From positions 14,994,133 through 15,058,132 of the forward strand of contig OX453276.1 in the NCBI GenBank assembly GCA_949710005.1: DNA of 64,000 nucleotides, in the 5' to 3' direction. The stretch comes from Ricordea florida (lineage: Eukaryota; Cnidaria; Anthozoa; Corallimorpharia; Ricordeidae). Of this stretch, positions 43,970-55,400 are shown piece after piece (position 1 is the first letter of the stretch; each line of letters opens with the position of its first letter). The position numbers were made by a program, and so were the translations under genes. Under the pieces are notes generated by a model that had not been told where the DNA came from, searched no databases, and saw nothing but the letters and a program-made list of their open reading frames with translations.

Positions 43970-46472
43970 TTTAGAGCTCCCCCATCCTGCAGTTTTATTA
44001 TACCTCCCGGTGGCTATCCAGACGAGATGGATCAAAGGCCTCAGGGACCATATCTGTTTGGGAGAGAAAACTCACATTTCCCAGAAGCGAATTTCAGGTA
44101 TGTGCAGCAATATCCCATGAATGTGGTGGCTACGCCGATGATAATTGAACACCCCCGCCAGTACGACTTTTTTCCGAGAGAAAACTTGCCTACCGGGCAA
44201 AAAGCTGACTCCAGTAAATTGGCAAAATCTAGCGGCGCAGAGCAGTCACGTAATCGCTGGACCGAAGGAGAGGTGAAGCTCCTAATCACCATCTATGGCA
44301 AGGAATGGCAAAACAGAGACAGTAGAAGGAGCCTTGAACCAATGTGGGAATGAATAGCGGAAAGGCTTGTTGCCAAGTGCAAGGAAATGGACATTTCCTG
44401 TGACAAGTCAGCAAAGAAATGCCATGACAAGATTAACAACTTAAACAAGAAGTACAAAGCTTTGAAGGACAAGAGCAAAATGACTGGAGAGGGCAGTGAG
44501 GACATCAAGTCTTTCCCTCAATTTGACGACCTGGATCAGATTTGGGGAACAAGGGATTCCGTGAGCCCAAAGTACGTTGTAGAGGCCGGAACCTCACAGC
44601 CGGTTACGTCCACTCCAGTTCCCAGTCCAAACTCCTCCACGGTGCCTCAGGAAGTAGCGCTAGCGTTTCTGTTCCATCGGTCGAACCAGACGAAAGTATC
44701 GATGAGTCCATCCTCGGCGAGGAATCAAGCCTGTCATTTGCCATCTCTAGGTGCAAGAATTGAAGAAAAAAGGGAAACGCTCCAGGGCAGCAAAAAGGCA
44801 AACGAAGTAAGCCAGTTGATGACCAGGATGACAAAACTGACGAAGAGTTAGAAAAGGCAGAAAGCCTATTTTTCAAGAAAAAGGGCGGGGGACAGTCAAA
44901 TTCCAAAAACAAGAACAAATCCAAACAGTCACGAAAGCGCGAGAAGAGAGCGAAATTAGACAGAGAGCAAGAAGATGATGATGTGTATGCAGAGCTTATT
45001 AAAGCGCAAACTGAGGCCTTGAAGAAGAACGAGGAAGAAAAAAAACAGTTATTTGATTACCTGAGGGAGTCAGGTAACCGCACCCAAGAGTTAGTTCTTG
45101 GTGCAATCCAGGAACTTGGTGAAATCTTGAAGAAGTAAAAAAAACGTCTGTAAAAGTTTTTCTTTATGGTAATAGTTTAGTTCTTGTTTGTGAAAGACGC
45201 AAATTGATACTCGTTGCACATATGAGCAGGCTACGACTAAAAAAATGTGCGCGCCAAATTTAATATGAGGATGATTTTGTGACGCTTCGCTGGATTTTAT
45301 ATGTTTGTGTTTATCAAGCGTTAAAATTTTGTCTTTTATACTCAAGTTTTGAATTTTGCTTTTAATAAGTTGTTCACGAGTATTACTTTTACAGTTAACT
45401 TTTAGATGAAGTTTACTTTGTAATTCAGGAATGTCTTTACTCCATGCGGAAATAAATATACAGCATTTAAAAGCTAAATGTTGAGTGTTTTTTTTTTGGA
45501 AATCAACCAGCACAAGTAATGTAATAACATAAAACCCGTAAAATCCAGTCTAACTTTTGTTCGCTACACAAATACAAATTCAAGAAGCAAGAAAAGCAGT
45601 AATTGCTTGCCGAATGATTCGCCCCTGTCCAAAGGGAGCAGGTGGATTATCATCGTCTTCATCATCATCGTCATCACTTGAATAATTGCTATCATCTAGC
45701 TCATCGCCGCGCAAAATGCAAATGTTGTGCAAAATACAGCAGGTAATTATTGTGAACGGAACTTTAGGAGTGTTTTCTTCTAATGGCTTGAGCAAACAGT
45801 GCCATCGACATTTAAGTTTGCCAAATGCTCTTTCGACGATTACTCTCGTCTTGTTTAAGATCTTATTAAACTTGCATTGGTCGCGATTCAGGTTTCTAGA
45901 ATGAGGATAGGGGCCAACAAGCCAAGGTAGCCAAGGGTAAGCAGAGTCGCCAATCAGTAAGGGTCGCACTGATACACCACTGATATGTCTAACTGGTTCA
46001 GTAAGAATAACATCATTTTCAGCTCTCCTGTACAGTGTGCTAAGTCCCAAAACTCGTGCTTCATGAATACTCCCAGGCCATCCAGTGCTAACATCAATAA
46101 ACTTTCCATCAGCATCCACTACGCCTTGAAGATTAATGGAGTAGTGTTGCTTCCTGTTAAAGTAGTCCTCATGGTTAACGTGAGGTGCTTTAATTGACAT
46201 GTGGAAACCGTCTATTGCTCCAACTGCATTTGGAAAGCCAGCGACATCTTCCATTTTCCTTATAGCCTGTGGAAAATCTCTGGTATCTTCTGGGAATTTG
46301 ATAAATTCATTCTTGAGACGAATTAATGTTCCCATAAAATCCTCGCATATTTTGATTATGGTAGATTTTCCTTGTCCAAACGTTATTCCAGTGGTTCTGT
46401 ACGACTGTCCGGTTCCCAGTCTCCACAAAGCAATACCGACGCGTTTGTTCAAATGAATAGCTTTTTTGGTAA
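43970..46472. mobile_element. PIF/Harbinger DNA transposon, decayed
   Basis: Two convergent genes typical of the superfamily: a SANT/trihelix DNA-binding protein (plus) and a DDE transposase (minus). Harbinger elements need both products for transposition. Terminal repeats and the 3-bp (TWA-type) target duplication could not be located. The right end was probably removed by the Penelope-like fragment starting at about 46472. Confidence 0.75.
44026..45138 (+). pseudogene. SANT/Myb-like partner protein of Harbinger
   Basis: ATG at 44026, possibly preceded by an exon or acceptor near 43973. A Tyr/Pro-rich N-terminus precedes a trihelix Myb/SANT-like domain (N-R-W-T-E-G-E-V ... A-K-K-C-H-D-K-I-N-N-L-N-K-K-Y-K). 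A Ser/Pro linker, a Lys-rich segment and a C-terminal coiled coil follow, ending at 45138. The known role of such proteins is to import the transposase into the nucleus and bind the transposon ends. Lesions: TGA at 44351-44353, a frame change near 44640 and TGA at 44761-44763. Confidence 0.7.
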
Positions 46473-46485
46473 GCCGCGACAACAA
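45580..46485 (-). CDS. PIF/Harbinger DDE transposase, N-terminally truncated
   Basis: 301 codons. A helix-turn-helix-like segment (G-Q-S-Y-R-T-T-G) is followed by the DDE domain: A-I-D-G-F-H (first Asp), G-D-S-A-Y-P (second Asp) and V-E-R-A-F-G (Glu), then an acidic tail (Asp run) and a short end. Typical Harbinger transposases are somewhat longer at the N-terminus. Here the homology begins at the junction with the Penelope-like sequence (about 46472), so the start is lost. The catalytic part is intact, with no stops. Confidence 0.85.
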   Translation of the reverse strand: MLSRLTKKAIHLNKRVGIALWRLGTGQSYRTTGITFGQGKSTIIKICEDFMGTLIRLKNEFIKFPEDTRDFPQAIRKMEDVAGFPNAVGAIDGFHMSIKAPHVNHEDYFNRKQHYSINLQGVVDADGKFIDVSTGWPGSIHEARVLGLSTLYRRAENDVILTEPVRHISGVSVRPLLIGDSAYPWLPWLVGPYPHSRNLNRDQCKFNKILNKTRVIVERAFGKLKCRWHCLLKPLEENTPKVPFTIITCCILHNICILRGDELDDSNYSSDDDDDEDDDNPPAPFGQGRIIRQAITAFLAS

Positions 46486-47525
46486 CGAACTGCGAACGAG
46501 AGTATACAGAAAACCGACACATACCGACAGATTACTTGACCAATCATCCTACAACCTGACTTCACACAAAGCCACGACTATAAAGACTTTGACGAGACGA
46601 GCGCAACTAGTTTGTGACACAGAACGTGTCTTTCACAAAAACAATTACAACGCTGACTTTGTTAGACGAAACATTTACCGACCTACTGAAACTGACGCAA
46701 CGAATAGGAACCCAACACCGGTTACTACAGTGACTATACCTTACATTAAGGGCACTTTTGAAACCATCTCACGGATCCTACAGCCCTACAGCATCCGTGT
46801 AGCCCACAAACCTACAATCACCTTATGACATTTACTGACCAAGGTAAAAGACAAGGTCGAACCTAACAACAGACAGGGAGCAGTTTACAAGATCAAATGC
46901 TCTGACTGCCAGGCTTCCTACATTGGTGAGACTGGCAGAAACCTTAACACAAGACTGACTGAACACAAACGAGCCACGAGAAATGGTGATACCAACAATC
47001 ATATTGCTGTACATCATCAACTGACAAACCACAACATTGACTGGGACTCTGCCCATTGCTTAACCTAGAGTACAAACTATTTTCAACGACTGACTCTGGA
47101 AAGCTGGTACACCAACTTGGAACGAACACCTCTTAACAGATGTCAACAACTACCGGTGCCTTACAAACGACTTATCCATGACGAAAACAAAACCGACACA
47201 CGGACTTCTAACAAACCAACATAATTTGACTAACTATAGACGGACCAAACACCGATCTATTTGACAAACAATAGACGGATCGAAACCGACCAATGACTGG
47301 TAACAAACTTTACACGAGTCTTTCAGCCAATACCATCATGGCTAAACTGACCAATCACGTTTAACAGACCAGACTTATAACATCATCGTCTGACAAACAT
47401 TATTCACTTGACTCTGAAGATGACTTCCGCTTAGGTTGTCGAAACGTCAGTCATCAACAACAGTTCTTTTCAGAACTACCCTCACCCGGACGATCAAACT
47501 AGACGACTGATACTCCTGGGTTCAA
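46472..47525 (+). mobile_element. Penelope-like element fragment with GIY-YIG endonuclease
   Basis: A 5'-truncated plus-strand copy. The frame begins with the end of the RT region (R-V-Y-R-K-P-T-H-T-D) and continues to the GIY-YIG endonuclease (G-A-V-Y-K-I ... C-S-D-C-Q-A-S-Y-I-G-E-T-G-R-N-L-x-T-R-L-T-E-H-K, about 46876-46970). In-frame stops are TGA 46826-46828 and TAG 47066-47068; the final stop is near 47224. The 3' end carries the conserved GTCGAAACGTCAGTC block (47438-47452) and ends near CTCCTGGGTTCAAACC. Its left end abuts the Harbinger transposase and its right end abuts the DUF6589-like gene. Confidence 0.8.
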
Positions 47526-47581
47526 ACCTTTTACTATATATAGAATATGCGCTATAGAAATGGAGTATATTATTATATTAA

Positions 47582-49158
47582 CAAGGTAAGCTCGTCCAAC
47601 ACTGATGAAAAGCTCCTCACTCCCCTCATAAGAATCAAGGACTTTCGGTGGTGTGGAATTACGGCGATTGAATTTCTCTCTGAAATACTTCAGGGTTCCA
47701 ACTTGGTTCACAGATTCTGCCTTGTGTAGAAAGGAATAAGAATATTGCAGCAATGATGCTTTAGTGTGCCACATGACTGATTTGAAAGGGGAGCAGTGTT
47801 CAAACCGGTCAGATGGAGTGTGTGACCCTGACAACAAATCCTTTGCACCAGCAAACCTCACTCTTGTCAACTGATCCCCTGCAAATGGAATCTTCATTTC
47901 ACGCATAGGGTCATTAGGGGTGTCTTCCCTATGTGCATCAGGCTGCCCTGGTGCTGCAGACCCATCTGGCAATGGAGGGTTTTCTACATCAGGGATTTCA
48001 TCAAGCAAGCCTGACTTTACATAAATTTCGGCAATACACTTCTCATAAGATCTGAGAATATGAACACAATCTTCATATTTTGCTTCATTTGCATTAAGAA
48101 TTGGCAAACTCACAATAGTTGACCTCATTGCCATTTCTTTGCTATACCTGTGAGGGATGTGAATTGGAAGAACGGACTTGATCCACTTGAACTTGGGCAG
48201 GAATTCAGCTATGATTTGCCCCACAAGTACTTTGGCTGATTCTGCATATTCGTTCCATTCACTAACATTTAAAGAAAATTTGTGACGTGGAAAACTGACA
48301 TTGTCACCTTTTGGATGGTCATTTGGCAAGTGGGAAAAGTTCACCCTATTATTCTCAATGAGGTTGGAGGCAAAGAGGTGAAGGTCCTGATTTTGTATGT
48401 CCTTTCTCATATGCCCCTTTAACACCTTTAAATCCCAGTTGTCACCTGTCCCTCTGAAAACACTTCCAGACTTCACCTTACTGACCACTTTGTCTACGAA
48501 GTGCCCACCTAAAAGTTTAAGTAAAACATCTCTTCTACAGTGGGATAGACAAACACCAAGTCTGTTCAATCTTTCTTGAAGCTGTATAAACACAGGCAAT
48601 AAAGAGAACTTTAAAATAGATGAAGAATAAAGGCAATGCATGGTCATAACAAGTTATCTAGACACCAAATAAAAACTGTTATTTCATGTTAATCTATAGC
48701 TATGAGCATACACATCAAATAACTTAGGCCTAAGAAACCACAATACAGTGTTGAACCTTATTTAATAAAATCCAAGAGATTGGGATTTGGAGTTGGTTTG
48801 ATTATATATACTTCAGTCATAAGTCTTTGCATTATGCTAGTTTATTCTTTGACAACTTTTTGGTCACTTGTTTAATAACATTTAATTTAACTTGCTGTCA
48901 AACATTGTCCACTGGCCAACATTCCTCACTCATATACCAACAATTTTTTTCACCAATTCAATATAAAAAAAAACAAATCAAAACCATAGCAAGTACTTCA
49001 ATTTTCTGTAAACACAAAAAAGCCACTTTATTTATAGACAAATAGAACTCTACCTCAAGGAAGGTTTTCCTGTAAGAAGATACACCGCGAACATTTCTTG
49101 GATGAACACAGCGGTTGTTGTTAGCCACTCTTGGGAATATATAGCCCTTGCTGATACC
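47582..49158 (-). pseudogene. DUF6589-like gene, 3' end lost
   Basis: Minus-strand exons 49158-49054 and 48581-about 47582, joined in phase 0 (acceptor CACACAG before 49158, donor GAG/GTAGAG, acceptor TTATACAG). Key motifs are [17 protein letters not shown] and a W-H-T-K-A-S-L-L-Q region followed by a Gly-R-A-Y stretch. This resembles the DUF6589 family, widely expanded in cnidarians and some fungi and of unknown biochemical role; some members may be transposon-related (inference). Homology ends near 47582, close to the Penelope-like 3' end, so the gene has probably been cut. Confidence 0.6.
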
Positions 49159-50728
49159 CTGTGTGAGAAAAGAAATGAAACCACTTCAAATACCATAACA
49201 CTCTGAAATTACATGGTTCTGATAGGATAAGGGCCAGTTAAAGTAAATTGTAACACCAGGGCAAGAAGTGTAACAGCAATGCAAATTGCAACAATTCTCA
49301 AAGTCCAGAAGTTCAGATTGACATTCAAGGTACAGAAACACCTGGAAAATATGGATACCAAAGGGAAACCCCAAAGTGTCCTAATTATCTGGGTGTCTGT
49401 ATTAAGCAGGCTCCCAGGAACACATGTCTTATTGCCAAAAAAGATGTAAAATTGTAAGTTTTATAATTGTAAAATGCCACTAATAGAACACTGTTAATGT
49501 CTGAACAACTGTAAATAAGCCCAAAGTGAAGAAAAACTATGGTCTTTCAAATACACAGTATTCAAAATGACATTAATTTTGTCATATTCCAAATGTGCTA
49601 ACATTATCATGTACACACACATACACAAGGGAAAAAACTCCTTCAAGTCCACTTTAATGAAAACAAAACGTTATAAAAATCTTTTATTAGCATCTTTCAT
49701 GGATGGAAAAAAAGGAAAAGTGCACACATTCAGTACAAAACAAGTAAAGTCGCACGTCGCGGCGATATACAAATCAGAACACACATGAAGCAAACTAATC
49801 AACCCGTTTTTGAGTTTACAAACATCACCGACGCGGTTGAAAATTTGGTTGCTCAACTGCACTCCATGAGCATTCGCCACCTTTAAATAACTTATATTCC
49901 AAAAGGATTTTTCCGCTTGTGAAGGTGGAATTTCAGAATCCATGATTTGGGAAAAGGCAAGAAGAGTTGTACCATTAACAGCAGCGGTTCTCGTCTGTTT
50001 ACAAGGCATGGTCAGATTGCCTGCCATTTTGCCTGCTGTTTTTTTTTCCATGCACCCTTACTATTGCACTTGCCGAATTGGCTTGTACAATTCAAACAAT
50101 TTAAAAAAACTCACTTGTGGAAGTTAATCACAAAGTTAATTAGACACCGTATGATTACCATTACTAATTTGAAGGAGCATTTATTTTCTAAAACTAGTAG
50201 TAATCAACGATTAGTAGAGTGCGTTTCGACAGGATATTTTGTATGAGAAGGGGAAGTTGGGAGATACGACAAATTTGGTGGTGGGAAGGGAAATAGAAAG
50301 AGAGAATTTTGGTGTGCAGCAGCGAAATGAGATCAATGTAGAATTGTGGTGTGGAGTAGTTTTTGCTAAGTGTAATCATTTCAAACTGTTCAGTTGTAAT
50401 GAAATGTTTATTGAACAAGTGCAGTACTAATTTTTAAGAGTTAAGAACAATACTAATTATGAAGAATGTTAAACAAGAACTGTGCGGTGAAAGCAATAAA
50501 AGCTGTATTGATCAAGTGAAATAAACTACTTGATTTGCTGGTGTGTAACCTTGTAATCAACCATGTTTTAAAAGTTTAACAAGAACAGAACAGTGAAAGA
50601 AATAACAAGTGAACAATAACAAGTGAAATAGTAACATTGTTCTCAACTGTGTTTTAAAAGTTGAACAACGGTGCAACGGTAAAGCAATAAAAGCTTTACC
50701 ATATTAAGTGAAACAGTCTAAATGTACT
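49159..50728. other. No confirmed gene; one possible minus-strand exon
   Basis: A minus-strand frame at 49671-50051 (126 codons) starts with a Lys-rich Met context and is moderately protein-like up to about residue 95. It could be a first exon of the DUF6589-like gene, but no splice link was shown. The remainder is AT-rich, with CAATAAAAGCT repeats at 50494-50507 and 50683-50696. Confidence 0.35.
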
Positions 50729-51814
50729 TCATTTCAGGTCTGTAACCTTGTAATCAACAGTGTCAAATGTAAGTGTAAAAAGTTTGTTAGGATTGATAAG
50801 AATTGCCTTGAGGATATCTTTTTCTTTTGCTGTTTGTAGATTAAAAGAGGGTTGGAGGATTTCCATCAATTTGGCAACAAGTTCTTGGTTGAATGCTAAG
50901 CGAAACTTTTCATTGATGGCAGCTGTATTTTGTACTAGCGCTCGCAGATACCACTTTGATTCACACAGATTGATTGCCTGTGTTAATTTGCATGCTTCAC
51001 ATTGACCAAGAACATCATCGTCAGGGACAGGAATGACCTTTCTGTGACACGAAACACAAGCAAGTGTTTGAGATGCTTGATGAATTCCAAGCACTCTTGC
51101 AGTTATGGTTGATGTTGTTTTGACATGATCTTCTACTGCAATTAATGGAGCTGTGAATGCAGTTGTTTCCGAGAAGGTGAATTTGTCAGCCTTGGTGGTA
51201 TTTAGATACATCTCATTCTTGGATCTTTTGATCTTGATATTCTGGAGGACATATGTTTTGTTCAACTCTAACATGTCTACATTGTTTTCCCAGAGAAGGA
51301 GTTTTACTGAAGTAGTTGTATCTCTGATGAGTAGTTCTTGTTTTTTGAGGACACCCTGATGTTGTGTGCGTAGTGTTTTCGTTGCAGACATCTGCGCAAC
51401 TTGTGCTTTGATAGTGACAAGTTGTTCTGCTGCAAGTTTTTCGAGTGTCAAAAGGTTTGGAAGAATTCCTGTTGCAGCTGTCAATTCACCAGAGTAAGGG
51501 AAGTTAATGTCATTACTTGTAATAGGAGTTATTTTTGTCTTGCTGAGAAGGATGATGTCTTCTTTGTCATTGTTTGCAGATGTATTGTAATTTGTGATCT
51601 TGACAGGACTCTTTGTTTGTTGTAGAGTTTTCAACTCTGGATGCTTTTCTGTTGAGAAACATACTGCCCTAACAGAATTATCTTCATTCTGCAACGTGCA
51701 GTCAAAGTACTTCCGCTTTGAAGAGGTTGCTTTTTTGACAGGCGAGATTGCATGTATGTAACAGTGAAGTTCCTTTGGCGCAGTTGAGGTGGAATCTTCC
51801 ATTTTATCTGGCAT
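50729..51814 (-). CDS. RPA1-like single-strand DNA-binding protein (Helitron), 361 aa
   Basis: An intact frame related to the large subunit of replication protein A. It shows successive OB-fold-like segments and a zinc-ribbon pair (C-V-S-C ... C-E-A-C, around 51000-51055). In Helitrons the RPA-like protein is thought to protect the single-stranded intermediate. It lies 640 bp downstream of the helicase stop, transcribed the same way. Unlike the Rep-Hel frame, it contains no stops. Confidence 0.75.
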   Translation of the reverse strand: MPDKMEDSTSTAPKELHCYIHAISPVKKATSSKRKYFDCTLQNEDNSVRAVCFSTEKHPELKTLQQTKSPVKITNYNTSANNDKEDIILLSKTKITPITSNDINFPYSGELTAATGILPNLLTLEKLAAEQLVTIKAQVAQMSATKTLRTQHQGVLKKQELLIRDTTTSVKLLLWENNVDMLELNKTYVLQNIKIKRSKNEMYLNTTKADKFTFSETTAFTAPLIAVEDHVKTTSTITARVLGIHQASQTLACVSCHRKVIPVPDDDVLGQCEACKLTQAINLCESKWYLRALVQNTAAINEKFRLAFNQELVAKLMEILQPSFNLQTAKEKDILKAILINPNKLFTLTFDTVDYKVTDLK

Positions 51815-52047
51815 TTAGTACTGTGAAAGCAAAAGATTAATAATTAGTGAGTACAGTTAAAACCTTGAAGGGCTAAATGTAGATATACACATTACAAAAA
51901 TGTGTGGATTTTATAATAGGTTTCAAATATTGACATATAGATGAAAGGATCATGGTTTTTGTTTATTTTTTCATCATTAATTAGTATAACCTAGAAGAAA
52001 GCCAAAAGAAAAATTAAATTAAGACATATTTCTATGCTGCTTTCAAC

Positions 52048-52153
52048 TTTCTGATTGCTTCCATTTAACTGGTTAATCAAAATGCAAGAACTGTGGAAGT
52101 GTCCCACAGTTCTTGTATTTGATTAGTCAGTTGAAATGGAAGCAATCAGAAAA
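52048..52153. other. Long imperfect palindrome between helicase and RPA genes
   Basis: Arms 52048-52096 and 52104-52153 (49 and 50 bp) are near-perfect inverse copies around a 7-nt loop. Each contains TTTCTGATTGCTTCCATTT or its complement, and the stem closes at CAAGAACTGTGG. It may be a small MITE or a transcription-end hairpin. Confidence 0.8.
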
Positions 52154-52453
52154 CAGTGATGTAAAACCATTCTATCCAAAGCTTGACTAAAAAATCTTAC
52201 CTTTTATGCAGTGTATGCCAAATTTGTTTTTTTTAATTATACAGAATGAGTGCAATACTGAAATTCTCCAAGTTGAATTAAAAGTGATTACTAAATTTAG
52301 GTGTTGTAATAGATATTTTTATCATTTGTGTAAAGTAATAATTACTTTTTTGAGGATTGTTGGAAAAGATGATAATATCTATGTAGTCAAAGTGGAAAGT
52401 CACAAATTCACTATAATGCATGTAATAATGTAGTTCAAGTGAGTATTTTAAAA

Positions 52454-55400
52454 TTAATTGGAAGAATCAGATTCTTTTTGTACAGTTCTGCAAGTTTGCT
52501 CTCCAAGTTCATCTAGTCGCTTTTCTTCATCAAGTCTGAATTTTAAATTGGCTGATTTTTTTAGACTTGTCAGCCTGTCAAAAGTCATTGGTTCAATAAT
52601 GCAAGATGAAAGTGTCTTCACTCTACTAATTGCAACATATGAAATTCCAGGAGTTCTTCCACTTTTACCTATGTCAATCCATGTGTTTGACAGGGTCAGT
52701 CCTTGGCTTTTGTGTATTGTTATTGCCCAGGCAAGTTTTAAAGGGAGCTGTTGTCTTTCATGGACACCTCCTAATGTGTCAGAGATTACTGTTATTGGGC
52801 ATATGGGTACACAATGTGGTAACTCATTGTTAATAGATGGGCCTGTATACTCATCAAACTTGACAATAACAGCAATAGGCAAGTTAGGGGGTTGCTGATT
52901 AGTGGAATATATGAAATCCACAACAACACCAGTTGCACCATTGCAAAGACCAACGTCTGTCCACAAATTCATTGTAAGCATTACATGTGCACCTTTTGCA
53001 AGGAAAACAACAGGTTCTAATCCTGACATTTCATCAGGAGAGCTGTTTTTAGCTGCTTGACTCGAGTGTCGAGCATTAATCATTGCTATTGGCTGGTGAA
53101 GTGCAGATAATTTTTCAGAGTTGTATTTTGCAACTTCATCATTGCTATAATAAAGTCTTATTGCGTTACTAAATTCAGCAATGTTGTTTGCCAATGATGG
53201 TTGTCAAGTTAAGAGAAGTCTCCATTCATCTTCATTGGAGTCTCCTGTGCGTAATCGGTTAAGTAAATCTCTAAATATAGTTTGTGTTGGGGTTGAGCCT
53301 TGTACTCTCTGGTTTAAAGTCAGTTTGACAACAGTTTTAAACATGAAATAAGCCAAATGGCCTTGTTCTTGTAAAGCATTAGAAGGGTTTGAGTGGTAAA
53401 GAGGCTTATCTGCCACAGGTGGTAATTGGGCAGGATCACCAACCAATATAATTGATTTACTACAAAACAGTTGATCGGTTAATCCACTAACTTGCCTGCA
53501 TCGTTTGTCAACCCAGGCAAACATTTTTTGGCCAAGCATAGAGTATTCATCAATTATAATATAACTGATTTCTTTAAGGGCGTTTTGTAGCCTTACAATG
53601 GTTTGTCCAGTCAGGTTTTTGTTGCCTTTTGCACCAACAGGAAGTTTCAACAGCGAATGGATAGTGCATCCACGTATGCTATATGCAGCCTTGCCAGTTG
53701 TGGCAGTGACAGCACAGGAGTGTTGAAGTAGGTTTTTAACAGCAATAATAAGATAGCTTTTTCCTGTACCACCACAACCTATTATTATAAGCAATAATGG
53801 ATCCTTTGGATAGGGCTGTTTGGAATGTCCCTTGATTATATCATAGGCACGTTTCTGCATATCGCTAAAAGTAGTGAGATCAATATTTTGTTGTCGCACA
53901 GTTCTTGGAGTTAATACTTCCTTATTGGTTTTTAACCATTAAGACATTTCTCTTATTTGACTCTCTTGATAATTAAGTCTGTCATTTTGCCAGTTATAAC
54001 CTGAGTTAACAATTTGTTGTGATTGTTCAGCTGTAACAAATGATCCAGGAACAAGATCTGCTAAAAGCATCCACTCCTCACGTTGAGGAAGTTCTTGTGC
54101 TGTATGTTCGGTACCTGTGTCGTTTTCATTGTAATTCTGAACAGTGTCTAATCTTTCATGCCAATCAGGAACATGTTCTTTAGCATATGGTGTTTCTAGG
54201 AATTCTTTCCATTTAGTGATAAAGGTTTCATCAGAACTTGGTTGATTGTCCCAAGCATTGTCTTGTGTTGTCTGCCAGGGTTTATATGTAAGTAACTGGT
54301 ATTTGCAGTAAAGGGGAAAATTAGGCCCTTTGCTATTTGAAGAATAAACTGGAAAAACTCTAGGAACAGCATTTTGTGCCTGAGCTGTTAGTTTACTGTT
54401 AACAAGTTTGTACTTTGTAGCAAAAGTAATAAAATTCAAAGTCATTATATCTGGAATACTGTCAGCATATGTATTTCGGTTAGCATAAACATCCAGTAGG
54501 GAATTGTTTGTTGCGACATCTTCATTAGCAGAATTTGCTTTGATTTTGCGAGAACCATCTAAGCTAATTGGTATGACATTAAATGATGAGCTGACCAGTT
54601 TTAGTGATAACAAATGATGCATAGTCTCTTGAGCAGAAAAGTCCCTCTGACCAAGTGACTTCATTATAACTTTTTTAATAAGTTTTGTGGGACTGCTATC
54701 ACTATTAAAATTACGAACAATGGAGTTGAATGCAGTCTTCAAAACAGTGGATCGTGGCTCTCCTTTTGATGCATATTTTGTAAGGTATTCAAGACATGCG
54801 TGATAGTCAATGACTACCTGAATGTCACAGTTAGCCCTCCAACCTTGCAGTTGTACACGCTGGTGATTATTAAGCCTGGGGTCATTTCTCTTGGTTATAA
54901 CCTTGACTTTGTATTGGCTGTTTTTATGTTTTGAATGAATGGGTTCAAATTCAAGCTTTGTAGTCATGGAAGGTTCAAATGGAAAGTTAAATCTACATTT
55001 TAGGTCTGAGTCAGTTTCCCTTTTTCTAAGACAGTAATTTGAACTACAGTGAGTGTGTCTTTGGACGGTATTCAGTAAGTCAACATAATCACTATCAGAG
55101 TCTTGAATGTCCTTGTGATGTCTTTGACAAGGATGAACTGATGGTTTTATCCAAGTACCATTATCTGGTGGGTCTGGGTTGTATGTAGACAATAACCAGT
55201 CTACATATTGGCAAACTATCTGTGAAGCTTTTTTACCATCAAGTATTTGTTGATTAAGTTCTGGCAAATCTGCAGGGTCTGCATTGTTAAGTTCGATCTC
55301 AGCTAAATAGCCTTCAAGTGCTTTTTGTGATAGTTTGCATAGCCCAGGGTCATTTTTTAATTTGGCAACACCATGGCAGTGAATACTTCCTCTAGCTTGG

